From contig NW_026645850.1 of assembly GCF_949987535.1 (NCBI RefSeq), forward strand, positions 62,001 through 126,000: a stretch of DNA of 64,000 nucleotides, in the 5' to 3' direction. Under the pieces are notes generated by a model that did not search any database, was not told the DNA's origin, and saw only the letters and a list, made by a program, of their open reading frames with translations. This document shows, piece by piece, positions 48,254 through 59,937 of the stretch (positions are counted from its first letter, which is position 1; each line of letters opens with the position of its first letter). The DNA comes from Balaenoptera acutorostrata (Eukaryota > Chordata > Mammalia > Artiodactyla > Balaenopteridae). Both the position numbers and the translations under genes were made by a program.

Positions 48254-49005
48254 TCAAGGGTAGCTTAGGGTTAGGGTTAGGGTTAGTGTTAGGGTTAGGG
48301 CTCGGTTTAGGGTATGGGTTAGGATTAGGGTACGCGTTAGGGTTAGGGTAGGGGTTAGGGTTAGGGTACGCGTTAGGGTGGGGGTAGTTATTAAACCTAT
48401 CACACTCTCTAGATACCCCTTAGCACGTAAAGGAATATTATTTGGGGTTCCAGCCATGGAGAAGAGTTTAGACACTAGGAGAAGATAAGGAACACACCCA
48501 TTATCACGAAATCACATTAGGATTCTCTTTTTAACCTGTTCCTTAAAACACTAGTGCTTAGGAAATCTATTGGAGGCAGAAGCCGTCAAGGGTAGCTTAG
48601 GTTTAGGTTAGGGTTAGGGTGAGGGTTAGGGTACGGCTTAGGGTACGGGTTCGGGGAGGGGTTCGGGTAGGGCGTAGGGTATGGGTTAGGGTTAGGGTTA
48701 GGGCTAGGGTTAGGGTTAGGGCTCGGTTTAGGGTACGGGCTAGGATTAGGGTACGGGTTAGGATTAGGTTACGTGTTAGGGTTAGTGTACGCGTTAGGGT
48801 GAGGGTAGTTATTAAACCTATTCGACTCTCTAGATACCCCTTAGCACGTACAGGAATATTATTGGGGGTCCAGCCATGGAGAAGAGTTTAGACACTAGGA
48901 GAAGATAAGGAACACACCCATTATCACGAAATCACATTAGGATTCTCTTTTTAACCTGTTCCTTAAAACACTAGTGCTTAGCAAATCTATTGGAGGCAGA
49001 AGCCG
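48254..49005 (+). repeat. 332-bp deleted unit and unit 117
   Basis: Unit 116 (48254-48585) has lost 90 bp, 15 hexamers, between the first TTAGGG run and the run at hexamers 16-18; its non-telomeric half is complete and has ggggttccagcc. Unit 117 (48586, 420 bp) matches unit 99, with the phase-breaking start cttaggtttaggttagg and the T loss. Confidence 0.9.
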
Positions 49006-52000
49006 TCAAGGGTAGCTTAGGGTTAGGGTTAGAGTTAGGGTGAGGGTTAGGGTACGGTTTAGGGTATGGGTTCAGGGAGGGGATCGGGTAGGGCGTAGGG
49101 TATGGGTTAGGGTTATGGTTAGAGTTAGTGTTAGGGTTAGGGCTCGGTTTAGGGTACGGGTTAGGATTAGGGTACGCGTTAGGGTTAGGGTAGGGGTTAG
49201 GGTTAGGGTACGCGTTAGGGTGAGGGTAGTTATTAAACCTATCCCACTCTCTAGATACCCCTTAGCACTTAAAGGAATATTATTTGGGGGTCCAGCCATG
49301 GAGAAGAGTTTAGACACGAGGAGAATATAAGGAACACACCCATTATCAAGAAATCACATTAGGATTCTCTTTTTAACCTGTTCCTTAAAACACTAGTGCT
49401 TAGGAAATCTATTGGAGGCAGAAGCAGTCAAGGGTAGCTTAGGGTTAGTGTTAGGGTTAGGGTGAGGGTTAGGGTACGGCTTAGGGTACGGGTTCGGGGA
49501 GGGGTTCGGGTAGGGCGTAGGGTATGGGTTAGGGTTAGGGTTAGGGTTAGTGTTAGGGTTAGGGCTCGGTTTAGGGTACGGGTTAGGATTAGGGTACGCG
49601 TTAGGGTTAGGGTAGGGGTTAGGGTTAGGGTACGCGTTAGGGTGGGGGTAGTTATTAAACCTATCCCACTCTCTAGATACCCCTTATCACGTAAAGGAAT
49701 ATTATTTGGGGGTCCAGCCTTGGAGAAGAGTTTAGACACGAGGAGAATATAAGGAACACATCCATTATCAAGAAATCACATTAGGATTCTCTTTTTAACC
49801 TGTTCCTTAAAACACTAGTGCTTAGGAAATCTATTGGAGGCAGAAGCAGTCAAGGGTAGCTTAGGGTTAGGGTTAGGGATAGGGTGAGGGTTAGGGTATG
49901 GCTTAGGGTACGGGTCCGGGGAGGGGTTCGGGTAGGGCGTAGGGTATGGGTTAGGGTTAGGGTTAGAGTTAGTGTTAGGGTTAGGGCTCGGTTTAGGGTA
50001 CGGGTTAGGATTAGGGTACGCGTTAGGGTTAGGGTAGGGGTTAGGGTTAGGGTACGCGTTAGGGTGGGGGTAGTTATTAAACCTATCACACTCTCTAGAT
50101 ACCCCTTAGCACGTAAAGGAATATTATTTGGGGGTCCAGCCATGGAGAAGAGTTTAGACACTAGGAGAAGATAAGGAACACACCCATTATCAAGAAATCA
50201 CATTAGGATTCTCTTTTTAACCTGTTCCTTAAAACACTAGTGCTTAGGAAATCTATTGGAGGCAGAAGCAGTCAAGGGTAGCTTAGGGTTAGTGTTAGGG
50301 TTAGGGTGAGGGTTAGGGTACGGCTTAGGGTACGGGTTCGGGGAGGGGTTCGGGTAGGGCGTAGGGTATGGGTTAGGGTTAGGGTTAGGGTTAGTGTTAG
50401 GGTTAGGGCTCGGTTTAGGTTACGGGTTAGGATTAGGGTACGCGTTAGGGTTAGGGTAGGGGTTAGGGTTAGGGTACGCGTTAGGGTGGGGGTAGTTATT
50501 AAACCTATCCCACTCTCTAGATACCCCTTAGCACGTAAAGGAATATTATTTGGGGGTCCAGCCTTGGAGAAGAGTTTAGACACGAGGAGAATATAAGGAA
50601 CACATCCATTATCAAGAAATCACATTAGGATTCTCTTTTTAACCTGTTCCTTAAAACACTAGTGCTTAGGAAATCTATTGGAGGCAGAAGCAGTCAAGGG
50701 TAGCTTAGGGTTAGGGTTAGGGTTAGGGTGAGGGTTAGGGTACGGCTTAGGTTACGGGTTCGGGGAGGGGTTCGGGTAGGGCGTAGGGTATGGGTTAGGG
50801 TTAGGGTTAGGGTTAGTGTTAGGGTTAGGGCTCGGTTTAGGGTATGGGTTAGGATTAGGGTACGCGTTAGGGTTAGGGTAGGGGTTAGGGTTAGGGTACG
50901 CGTTAGGGTGGGGGTGGTTATTAAACCTATCACACTCTCTAGATACCCCTTAGCACGTAAAGGAATATTATTTGAGGTTCCAGCCATGGAGAAGAGTTTA
51001 GACACTAGGAGAAGATAAGGAACACACCCATTATCACGAAATCACATTAGGATTCTCTTTTTAACCTGTTCCTTAAAACACTAGTGCTTAGGAAATCTAT
51101 TGGAGGCAGAAGCCGTCAAGGGTAGCTTAGGTTTAGGTTAGGGTTAGGGTGAGGGTTAGGGTACGGCTTAGGGTACGGGTTTGGGGAGGGGTTCGGGTAG
51201 GGCGTAGGGTATGGGTTAGGGTTAGGGTTAGGGCTAGGGTTAGGGTTAGGGCTCGGTTTAGGGTACGGGTTAGGATTAGGGTACGCGTTAGGGTTAGGGT
51301 ACGGGTTAGGGTTAGGGTACGCGTTAGGGTGAGGGTAGTTATTAAACCTATCCCACTCTCTAGATACCCCTTAGCACTTAAAGGAATATTATTTGGGGGT
51401 CCAGCCATGGAGAAGAGTTTAGACACGAGGAGAATATAAGGAACACACCCATTATCAAGAAATCACAATAGGATTCTCTTTTTAACCTATTCCTTAAAAC
51501 ACTAGTGCTTAGGAAATCTATTAGAGGCAGAAGCAGTCAAGGGTAGCTTAGGGTTAGGGTTAGGGTTAGGGTGAGGGTTAGGGTATGGCTTAGGGTACGG
51601 GTTCAGGGAGGGGTTCGGGTAGGGCGTAGGGTATGGGTTAGGGTTAGGGTTAGGGTTAGTGTTAGGGTTAGGGCTCGGTTTAGGGTACGGGTTAGGATTA
51701 GGGTACGCGTTAGTGTTAGGGTAGGTGTTAGGGTTAGGGTACGCGATAGGGTCAGGTTAGTTATTAAACCTATCCCAATCTCTAGATACCCGTTAGCACG
51801 TAAAGGAATATTATTTGGGGGTCCAGCCATGGAGAAGAGTTTAGACAATAGGAGAAAATAAGGAACACACCCATTATCAAGAAATCACATTAGGATTCTC
51901 TTTTTAACCTGTTCCTTAAAACACTAGTGCTTAGGAAATCTATTGGAGGCAGAAGCAGTCAAGGGTAGCTTAGGGTTAGGGTTAGGGTTAGGGTGAGGGT

Positions 52001-54049
52001 TAGGGTATGGCTTAGGGTACGGGTTCGGGGAGGGGTTCGGGTAGGGCGTAGGGTATGGGTTAGGATTAGCGTTAGGGTTAGTGTTAGGGTTAGGGCTCGG
52101 TTTAGGGTACGGGTTAGGATTAGGGTACGCGTTAGGGTTAGGGTAGGGGTTAGGGTTAGGGTACGCGTTAGGGTGGGTGTAGTTATTAAACCTATCACAC
52201 TCTCTAGATACCCCTTAGCACGTAAAGGAATATTATTTGGGGGTCCAGCCATGGAGAAGAGTTTAGACACGAGGAGAAGATAAGGAACACACCCATTATC
52301 AAGAAATCACATTAGGATTCTCTTTTTAACCAGTTCCTTAAAACACTAGTGCTTAGGAAATCTATTGGAGGCAGAAGCCGTCAAGGGTAGCTTAGGGTTA
52401 GGGTTAGGGTTAGGGTGAGGGTTAGGGTACGGCTTACGATAAGGGTTCGGGGAGGGGTTCGGGTAGGGCGTAGGGTATGGGTTAGGGTTAGGGTTAGGGC
52501 TAGTGTTAGGGTTAGGGCTCGGTTTAGGGTACGGGTTAGGATTAGTGTATGCGTTAGGGTTAGGGTAGGGGTTAGGTTTAGGGTACGCGTTAGGGTGAGG
52601 GTAGTTATTAAACCTATCCCACTCTCTAGATACCCCTTAGCACGTAAAGGAATATTATTTGGGGGTCCAGCCATGGAGAAGAGTTTAGACACGAGGAGAA
52701 GATAAGGAACACAACCATTATCAATAAATCACATTAGGATTCTCTTTTTAACCTGTTCCTTAAATCACTAGTGCTTAGGAAATCTTTTGGAGGCAGAAGC
52801 CGTCAAGGGTAGCTTAGGGTTAGGGTTAGGGTTAGGGTGAGGGTTAGGGTACGGCTTAGGGTACGGGTTCGGGGAGGGGTTCGGGTAGGGCGTAGGGTAT
52901 GGGTTAGGGTTAGGGTTAGAGTTAGTGTTAGGGTTAGGGCTCGGTTTAGGGTATGGGTTAGGATTAGGGTACGCGTTAAGGTTAGGGTAGGGGTTACTGT
53001 TATGGTACGCGTTAGGGTGAGGGTAGTTATTAAACCTATCCCACTCTCTAGATACCCCTTAGCACGTAAAGGAATATTATTTGGGGGTCCAGCCATGGAG
53101 AAGAGTTTAGACACTAGGAGAAGATAAGGAACACACCCATTATCACGAAATCACATTAGGATTCTCTTTTTAACCTGTTCCTTAAAACACTAGTGCTTAG
53201 GAAATCTATTGGAGGCAGAAGCAGTCAAGGGTAGCTTAGGGTTAGGGTTTGGGTTAGGGTGAGGGCTAGGGTATGGCTTAGGGTACGGGTTCGGGGAGGG
53301 GTTCGGGTAGGGCGTAGGGTATGGGTTAGGGTTAGGGTTAGGGTTAGTGTTAGGATTAGGGCTCGGTTTAGGGTACGGGTTAGGATTAGGGTACGCGTTA
53401 GGGTTAGGGTAGGGGTTAGGGTTAGGGTACGCGATAGGGTGAGGGTAGTTATTAAACCTATCACACTCTCTAGATACCCCTTAGCACATAAAGGAATATT
53501 ATTTGGGGGTCCATCCATGGAGAAGAGTTTAGACACGAGGAGAAGATAAGGAACACACCCATTATCAATAAATCACATTAGGATTCTCTTTTTAACATGT
53601 TCCTTAAAACACTAGTGCTTAGGAAATCTATTGGAGGCAGAAGCAGTCAAGGGTAGCTTAGGGTTAGGGTTAGGGTTAGGGTGAGGGTTAGGGTACGGCT
53701 TAGGGCACTGGTTCGGGGAGGTGTTCGGGTAGGGCGTAGGGTATGGGTTAGGGTTAGGGTTAGGGTTAGTGTTAGGGTTAGGGCCCGGTTTAGGGTACGG
53801 GTTAGGATTAGGGTACGTGTTAGGGTTAGTGTACGCGTTAGGGTGAGGGTAGTTATTAAACCTATTCGACTCTCTAGATACCCCTTAGCACGTACAGGAA
53901 TATTATTGGGGGTCCAGCCATGGAGAAGAGTTTAGACACTAGGAGAAGATAAGGAACACACCCATTATCACGAAATCACATTAGGATTCTCTTTTTAACC
54001 TGTTCCTTAAAACACTAGTGCTTAGCAAATCTATTGGAGGCAGAAGCCG
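49006..54049 (+). repeat. composite higher-order block, copy B (12 units, 5,044 bp)
   Basis: Unit starts are 49006, 49428, 49850, 50272, 50694, 51116, 51537, 51959, 52381, 52803, 53225 and 53647. It is directly followed by copy C. The first seven units match C at offset 5,044 and the last four at 4,622; the unit at 51959 has no partner in C. Shared rare states include ggatcgggtagg, gggatagggtg, ttgaggttcc, ccatccatgg and gggcccgg. Units 52381 and 52803 match 46989 and 47411 at offset 5,392. Confidence 0.92.
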
Positions 54050-57000
54050 TCAAGGGTAGCTTAGGGTTAGGGTTAGGGTTAGGGTGAGGGTTAGGGTACG
54101 GTTTAGGGTATGGGTTCAGGGAGGGGATCGGGTAGGGCGTAGGGTATGGGTTAGGGTTATGGTTAGAGTTAGTGTTAGGGTTAGGGCTCGGTTTAGGGTA
54201 CGGGTTAGGATTAGGGTACGCGTTAGGGTTAGGGTAGGGGTTAGGGTTAGGGTACGCGTTAGGGTGAGGGTAGTTATTAAACCTATCCCACTCTCTAGAT
54301 ACCCCTTAGCACTTAAAGGAATATTATTTGGGGGTCCAGCCATGGAGAAGAGTTTAGACACGAGGAGAATATAAGGAACACACCCATTATCAAGAAATCA
54401 CATTAGGATTCTCTTTTTAACCTGTTCCTTAAAACACTAGTGCTTAGGAAATCTATTGGAGGCAGAAGCAGTCAAGGGTAGCTTAGGGTTAGTGTTAGGG
54501 TTAGGGTGAGGGTTAGGGTACGGCTTAGGGTACGGGTTCGGGGAGGGGTTCGGGTAGGGCGTAGGGTATGGGTTAGGGTTAGGGTTAGGGTTAGTGTTAG
54601 GGTTAGGGCTCGGTTTAGGGTACGGGTTAGGATTAGGGTACGCGTTAGGGTTAGGGTAGGGGTTAGGGTTAGGGTACGCGTTAGGGTGGGGGTAGTTAAT
54701 AAACCTATCCCACTCTCTAGATACCCCTTAGCACGTAAAGGAATATTATTTGGGGGTCCAGCCTTGGAGAAGAGTTTAGACACGAGGAGAATATAAGGAA
54801 CACATCCATTATCAAGAAATCACATTAGGATTCTCTTTTTAACCTGTTCCTTAAAACACTAGTGCTTAGGAAATCTATTGGAGGCAGAAGCAGTCAAGGG
54901 TAGCTTAGGGTTAGGGTTAGGGATAGGGTGAGGGTTAGGGTATGGCTTAGGGTACGGGTCCGGGGAGGGGTTCGGGTAGGGCGTAGGGTATGGGTTAGGG
55001 TTAGTGTTAGAGTTAGTGTTAGGGTTAGGGCTCGGTTTAGGGTACGGGTTAGGATTAGGGTACGCGTTAGGGTTAGGGTAGGGGTTAGGGTTAGGGTACG
55101 CGTTAGGGTGGGGGTAGTTATTAAACCTATCACACTCTCTAGATACCCCTTAGCACGTAAAGTAATATTATTTGGGGGTCCAGCCATGGAGAAGAGTTTA
55201 GACACTAGGAGAAGATAAGGAACACACCCATTATCAAGAAATCACATTAGGATTCTCTTTTTAACCTGTTCCTTAAAACACTAGTGCTTAGGAAATCTAT
55301 TGGAGGCAGAAGCAGTCAAGGGTAGCTTAGGGTTAGTGTTAGGGTTAGGGTGAGGGTTAGGGTACGGCTTAGGGTACGGGTTCGGGGAGGGGTTCGTGTA
55401 GGGCGTAGGGTATGGGTTAGGGTTAGGGTTAGGGTTAGTGTTAGGGTTAGGGCTCGGTTTAGGTTACGGGTTAGGATTAGGGTACGCGTTAGGGTTAGGG
55501 TAGGGGTTAGGGTTAGGGTACGCGTTAGGGTGGGGGTAGTTATTAAACCTATCCCACTCTCTAGATACCCCTTAGCACGTAAAGGAATATTATTTGGGGG
55601 TCCAGCCTTGGAGAAGAGTTTAGACACGAGGAGAATATAAGGAACACATCCATTATCAAGAAATCACATTAGGATTCTCTTTTTAACCTGTTCCTTAAAA
55701 CACTAGTGCTTAGGAAATCTATTGGAGGCAGAAGCAGTCAAGGGTAGCTTAGGGTTAGGGTTAGGGTTAGGGTGAGGGTTAGGGTACGGCTTAGGGTACG
55801 GGTTCGGGGAGGGGTTCGGGTAGGGCGTAGGGTATGGGTTAGGGTTAGGGTTAGGGTTAGTGTTAGGGTTAGGGCTCGGTTTAGGGTATGGGTTAGGATT
55901 AGGGTACGCGTTAGGGTTAGGGTAGGGGTTAGGGTTAGGGTACGCGTTAGGGTGGGGGTGGTTATTAAACCTATCACACTCTCTAGATACCCCTTAGCAC
56001 GTAAAGGAATATTATTTGAGGTTCCAGCCATGGAGAAGAGTTTAGACACTAGGAGAAGATAAGGAACACACCCATTATCACGAAATCACATTAGGATTCT
56101 CTTTTTAACCTGTTCCTTAAAACACTAGTGCTTAGGAAATCTATTGGAGGCAGAAGCCGTCAAGGGTAGCTTAGGTTTAGGTTAGGGTTAGGGTGAGGGT
56201 TAGGGTACGGCTTAGGGTACGGGTTCGGGGAGGGGTTCGGGTAGGGCGTAGGGTATGGGTTAGGGTTAGGGTTAGGGCTAGGGTTAGGGTTAGGGCTCGG
56301 TTTAGGGTACGGGTTAGGATTAGGGTACGTGTTAGGGTTAGGGTACGGGTTAGGGTTAGGGTACGCGTTAGGGTGAGGGTAGTTATTAAACCTATCCCAC
56401 TCTCTAGATACCCCTTAGCACTTAAAGGAATATTATTTGGGGGTCCAGCCATGGAGAAGAGTTTAGACACGAGGAGAATATAAGGAACACACCCATTATC
56501 AAGAAATCACATTAGGATTCTCTTTTTAACCTGTTCCTTAAAACACTAGTGCTTAGGAAATCTATTAGAGGCAGAAGCAGTCAAGGGTAGCTTAGGGTTA
56601 GGGTTAGGGTTAGGGTGAGGGTTAGGGTATGGCTTAGGGTACGGGTTCAGGGAGGGGTTCGGGTAGGGCGTAGGGTATGGGTTAGGGTTAGGGTTAGGGT
56701 TAGTGTTAGGGTTAGGGCTCGGTTTAGGGTACGGGTTAGGATTAGGGTACGCGTTAGTGTTAGGGTAGGTGTTAGGGTTAGGGTACGCGATAGGGTCAGG
56801 TTAGTTATTAAACCTATCCCAATCTCTAGATACCCGTTAGCACGTAAAGGAATATTATTTGGGGGTCCAGCCATGGAGAAGAGTTTAGACACGAGGAGAA
56901 GATAAGGAACACACCCATTATCAAGAAATCACATTAGGATTCTCTTTTTAACCAGTTCCTTAAAACACTAGTGCTTAGGAAATCTATTGGAGGCAGAAGC

Positions 57001-58671
57001 CGTCAAGGGTAGCTTAGGGTTAGGGTTAGGGTTAGGGTGAGGGTTAGGGTACGGCTTACGATAAGGGTTCGGGGAGGGGTTCGGGTAGGGCGTAGGGTAT
57101 GGGTTAGGGTTAGGGTTAGGGCTAGTGTTAGGGTTAGGGCTCGGTTTAGGGTACGGGTTAGGATTTGTGTATGCGTTAGGGTTAGGGTAGGGGTTAGGTT
57201 TAGGGTACGCGTTAGGGTGAGGGTAGTTATTAAACCTATCCCACTCTCTAGATACCCCTTAGCACGTAAAGGAATATTATTTGGGGGTCCAGCCATGGAG
57301 AAGAGTTTAGACACGAGAAGAAGATAAGGAACACAACCATTATCAATAAATCACATTAGGATTCTCTTTTTAACCTGTTCCTTAAATCACTAGTGCTTAG
57401 GAAATCTTTTGGAGGCAGAAGCCGTCAAGGGTAGCTTAGGGTTAGGGTTAGGGTTAGGGTGAGGGTTAGGGTACGGCTTAGGGTACGGGTTCGGGGAGGG
57501 GTTCGGGTAGGGCGTAGGGTATGTGTTAGGGTTAGGGTTAGAGTTAGTGTTAGGGTTAGGGCTCGGTTTAGGGTATGGGTTAGGATTAGGGTACGCGTTA
57601 AGGTTAGGGTAGGGGTTACTGTTAGGGTACGCGTTAGGGTGAGGGTAGTTATTAAACCTATCCCACTCTCTAGATACCCCTTAGCACGTAAAGGAATATT
57701 ATTTGGGGGTCCAGCCATGGAGAAGAGTTTAGACACTAGGAGAAGATAAGGAACACACCCATTATCACGAAATCACATTAGGATTCTCTTTTTAACCTGT
57801 TCCTTAAAACACTAGTGCTTAGGAAATCTATTGGAGGCAGAAGCAGTCAAGGGTAGCTTAGGGTTAGGGTTTGGGTTAGGGTGAGGGCTAGGGTATGGCT
57901 TAGGGTACGGGTTCGGGGAGGGGTTCGGGTAGGGCGTAGGGTATGGGTTAGGGTTAGGGTTAGGGTTAGTGTTAGGATTAGGGCTCGGTTTAGGGTACGG
58001 GTTAGGATTAGGGTACGCGTTAGGGTTAGGGTAGGGGTTAGGGTTAGGGTACGCGATAGGGTGAGGGTAGTTATTAAACCTATCACACTCTCTAGATACC
58101 CCTTAGCACATAAAGGAATATTATTTGGGGGTCCATCCATGGAGAAGAGTTTAGACACGAGGAGAAGATAAGGAACACACCCATTATCAATAAATCACAT
58201 TAGGATTCTCTTTTTAACATGTTCCTTAAAACACTAGTGCTTAGGAAATCTATTGGAGGCAGAAGCAGTCAAGGGTAGCTTAGGGTTAGGGTTAGGGTTA
58301 GGGTGAGGGTTAGGGTACGGCTTAGGGCACTGGTTCGGGGAGGTGTTCGGGTAGGGCGTAGGGTATGGGTTAGGGTTAGGGTTAGGGTTAGTGTTAGGGT
58401 TAGGGCCCGGTTTAGGGTACGGGTTAGGATTAGGGTACGTGTTAGGGTTAGTGTACGCGTTAGGGTGAGGGTAGTTATTAAACCTATTCGACTCTCTAGA
58501 TACCCCTTAGCACGTACAGGAATATTATTGGGGGTCCAGCCATGGAGAAGAGTTTAGACACTAGGAGAAGATAAGGAACACACCCATTATCACGAAATCA
58601 CATTAGGATTCTCTTTTTAACCTGTTCCTTAAAACACTAGTGCTTAGGAAATCTTTTGGAGGCAGAAGCAG
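54050..58671 (+). repeat. composite higher-order block, copy C (11 units, 4,622 bp)
   Basis: Unit starts are 54050, 54472, 54894, 55316, 55738, 56160, 56581, 57003, 57425, 57847 and 58269. It is near-identical to copy B with one 422-bp unit removed between 57002 and 57003. Where I compared units base by base, only about two differences were seen per 422 bp (for example gttaataaacc at 54472 against gttattaaacc at 49428), which suggests a recent duplication. Confidence 0.92.
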
Positions 58672-59937
58672 TCAAGGGTAGCTTAGGGTTAGTGTTAGGG
58701 TTAGGGTGAGGGTTAGGGTACGGCTTAGGGTACGGGTTCGGGGAGGGGTTCGGGTAGGGCGTAGGGTATGGGTTAGGGTTAGGGTTAGGGTTAGTGTTAG
58801 GGTTAGGGCTCGGTTTAGGGTACGGGTTAGGATTAGGGTACGCGTTAGGGTTAGGGTAGGGGTTAGGGTTAGGGTACGCGTTAGGGTGGGGGTAGTTATT
58901 AAACCTATCCCACTCTCTAGATACCCCTTAGCACGTAAAGGAATATTATTTGGGGGTCCAGCCTTGGAGAAGAGTTTAGACACGAGGAGAATATAAGGAA
59001 CACATCCATTATCAAGAAATCACATTAGGATTCTCTTTTTAACCTGTTCCTTAAAACACTAGTGCTTAGGAAATCTATTGGAGGCAGAAGCAGTCAAGGG
59101 TAGCTTAGGGTTAGGGTTAGGGTTAGGGTGAGGGTTAGGGTATGGCTTAGGGTACGGGTTCGGGGAGGGGTTCGGGTAGGGCGTAGGGTATGGGTTAGGG
59201 TTAGGGTTAGAGTTAGTGTTAGGGTTAGGGCTCGGTTTAGGGTACGGGTTAGGATTAGGGTACGCGTTAGGGTTAGGGTAGGGGTTAGGGTTAGGGTACG
59301 CGTTAGGGTGGGGGTAGTTATTAAACCTATCACACTCTCTAGATACCCCTTAGCACGTAAAGGAATATTATTTGGGGGTCCAGCCATGGAGAAGAGTTTA
59401 GACACTAGGAGAAGATAAGGAACACACCCATTATCAAGAAATCACATTAGGATTCTCTTTTTAACCTGTTCCTTAAAACACTAGTGCTTAGGAAATCTAT
59501 TGGAGGCAGAAGCAGTCAAGGGTAGCTTAGGGTTAGGGTTAGGGTTAGGGTGAGGGTTAGGGTACGGCTTAGGGTACGGGTTCGGGGAGGGGTTCGGGTA
59601 GGGCGTAGGGTATGGGTTAGGGTTAGGGTTAGGGTTAGTGTTAGGGTTAGGGCTCGGTTTAGGGTATGGGTTAGGATTAGGGTACGCGTTAGGGTTAGGG
59701 TAGGGGTTAGGGTTAGGGTACGCGTTAGGGTGGGGGTAGTTATTAAACCTATCACACTCTCTAGATACCCCTTAGCACGTAAAGGAATATTATTTGGGGT
59801 TCCAGCCATGGAGAAGAGTTTAGACACTAGGAGAAGATAAGGAACACACCCATTATCAAGAAATCACATTAGGATTCTCTTTTTAACCTGTTCCTTAAAA
59901 CACTAGTGCTTAGGAAATCTATTGGAGGCAGAAGCAG
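58672..59937 (+). repeat. units 141-143, partial fourth copy of block A types
   Basis: Unit starts are 58672, 59094 and 59516. Units 142-143 match 43211 and 43633 at offset 15,883 bp. They join the end of copy C to the second copy of the 2,531-bp block. Confidence 0.85.

Noticed and set aside
49006..58671. Assembly artefact as the explanation for near-identical 5-kb blocks
   Set aside because: The blocks differ by a whole unit and by scattered substitutions, which a simple duplicated contig would not show. It cannot be fully excluded without reads, so it is listed as the check for that finding.
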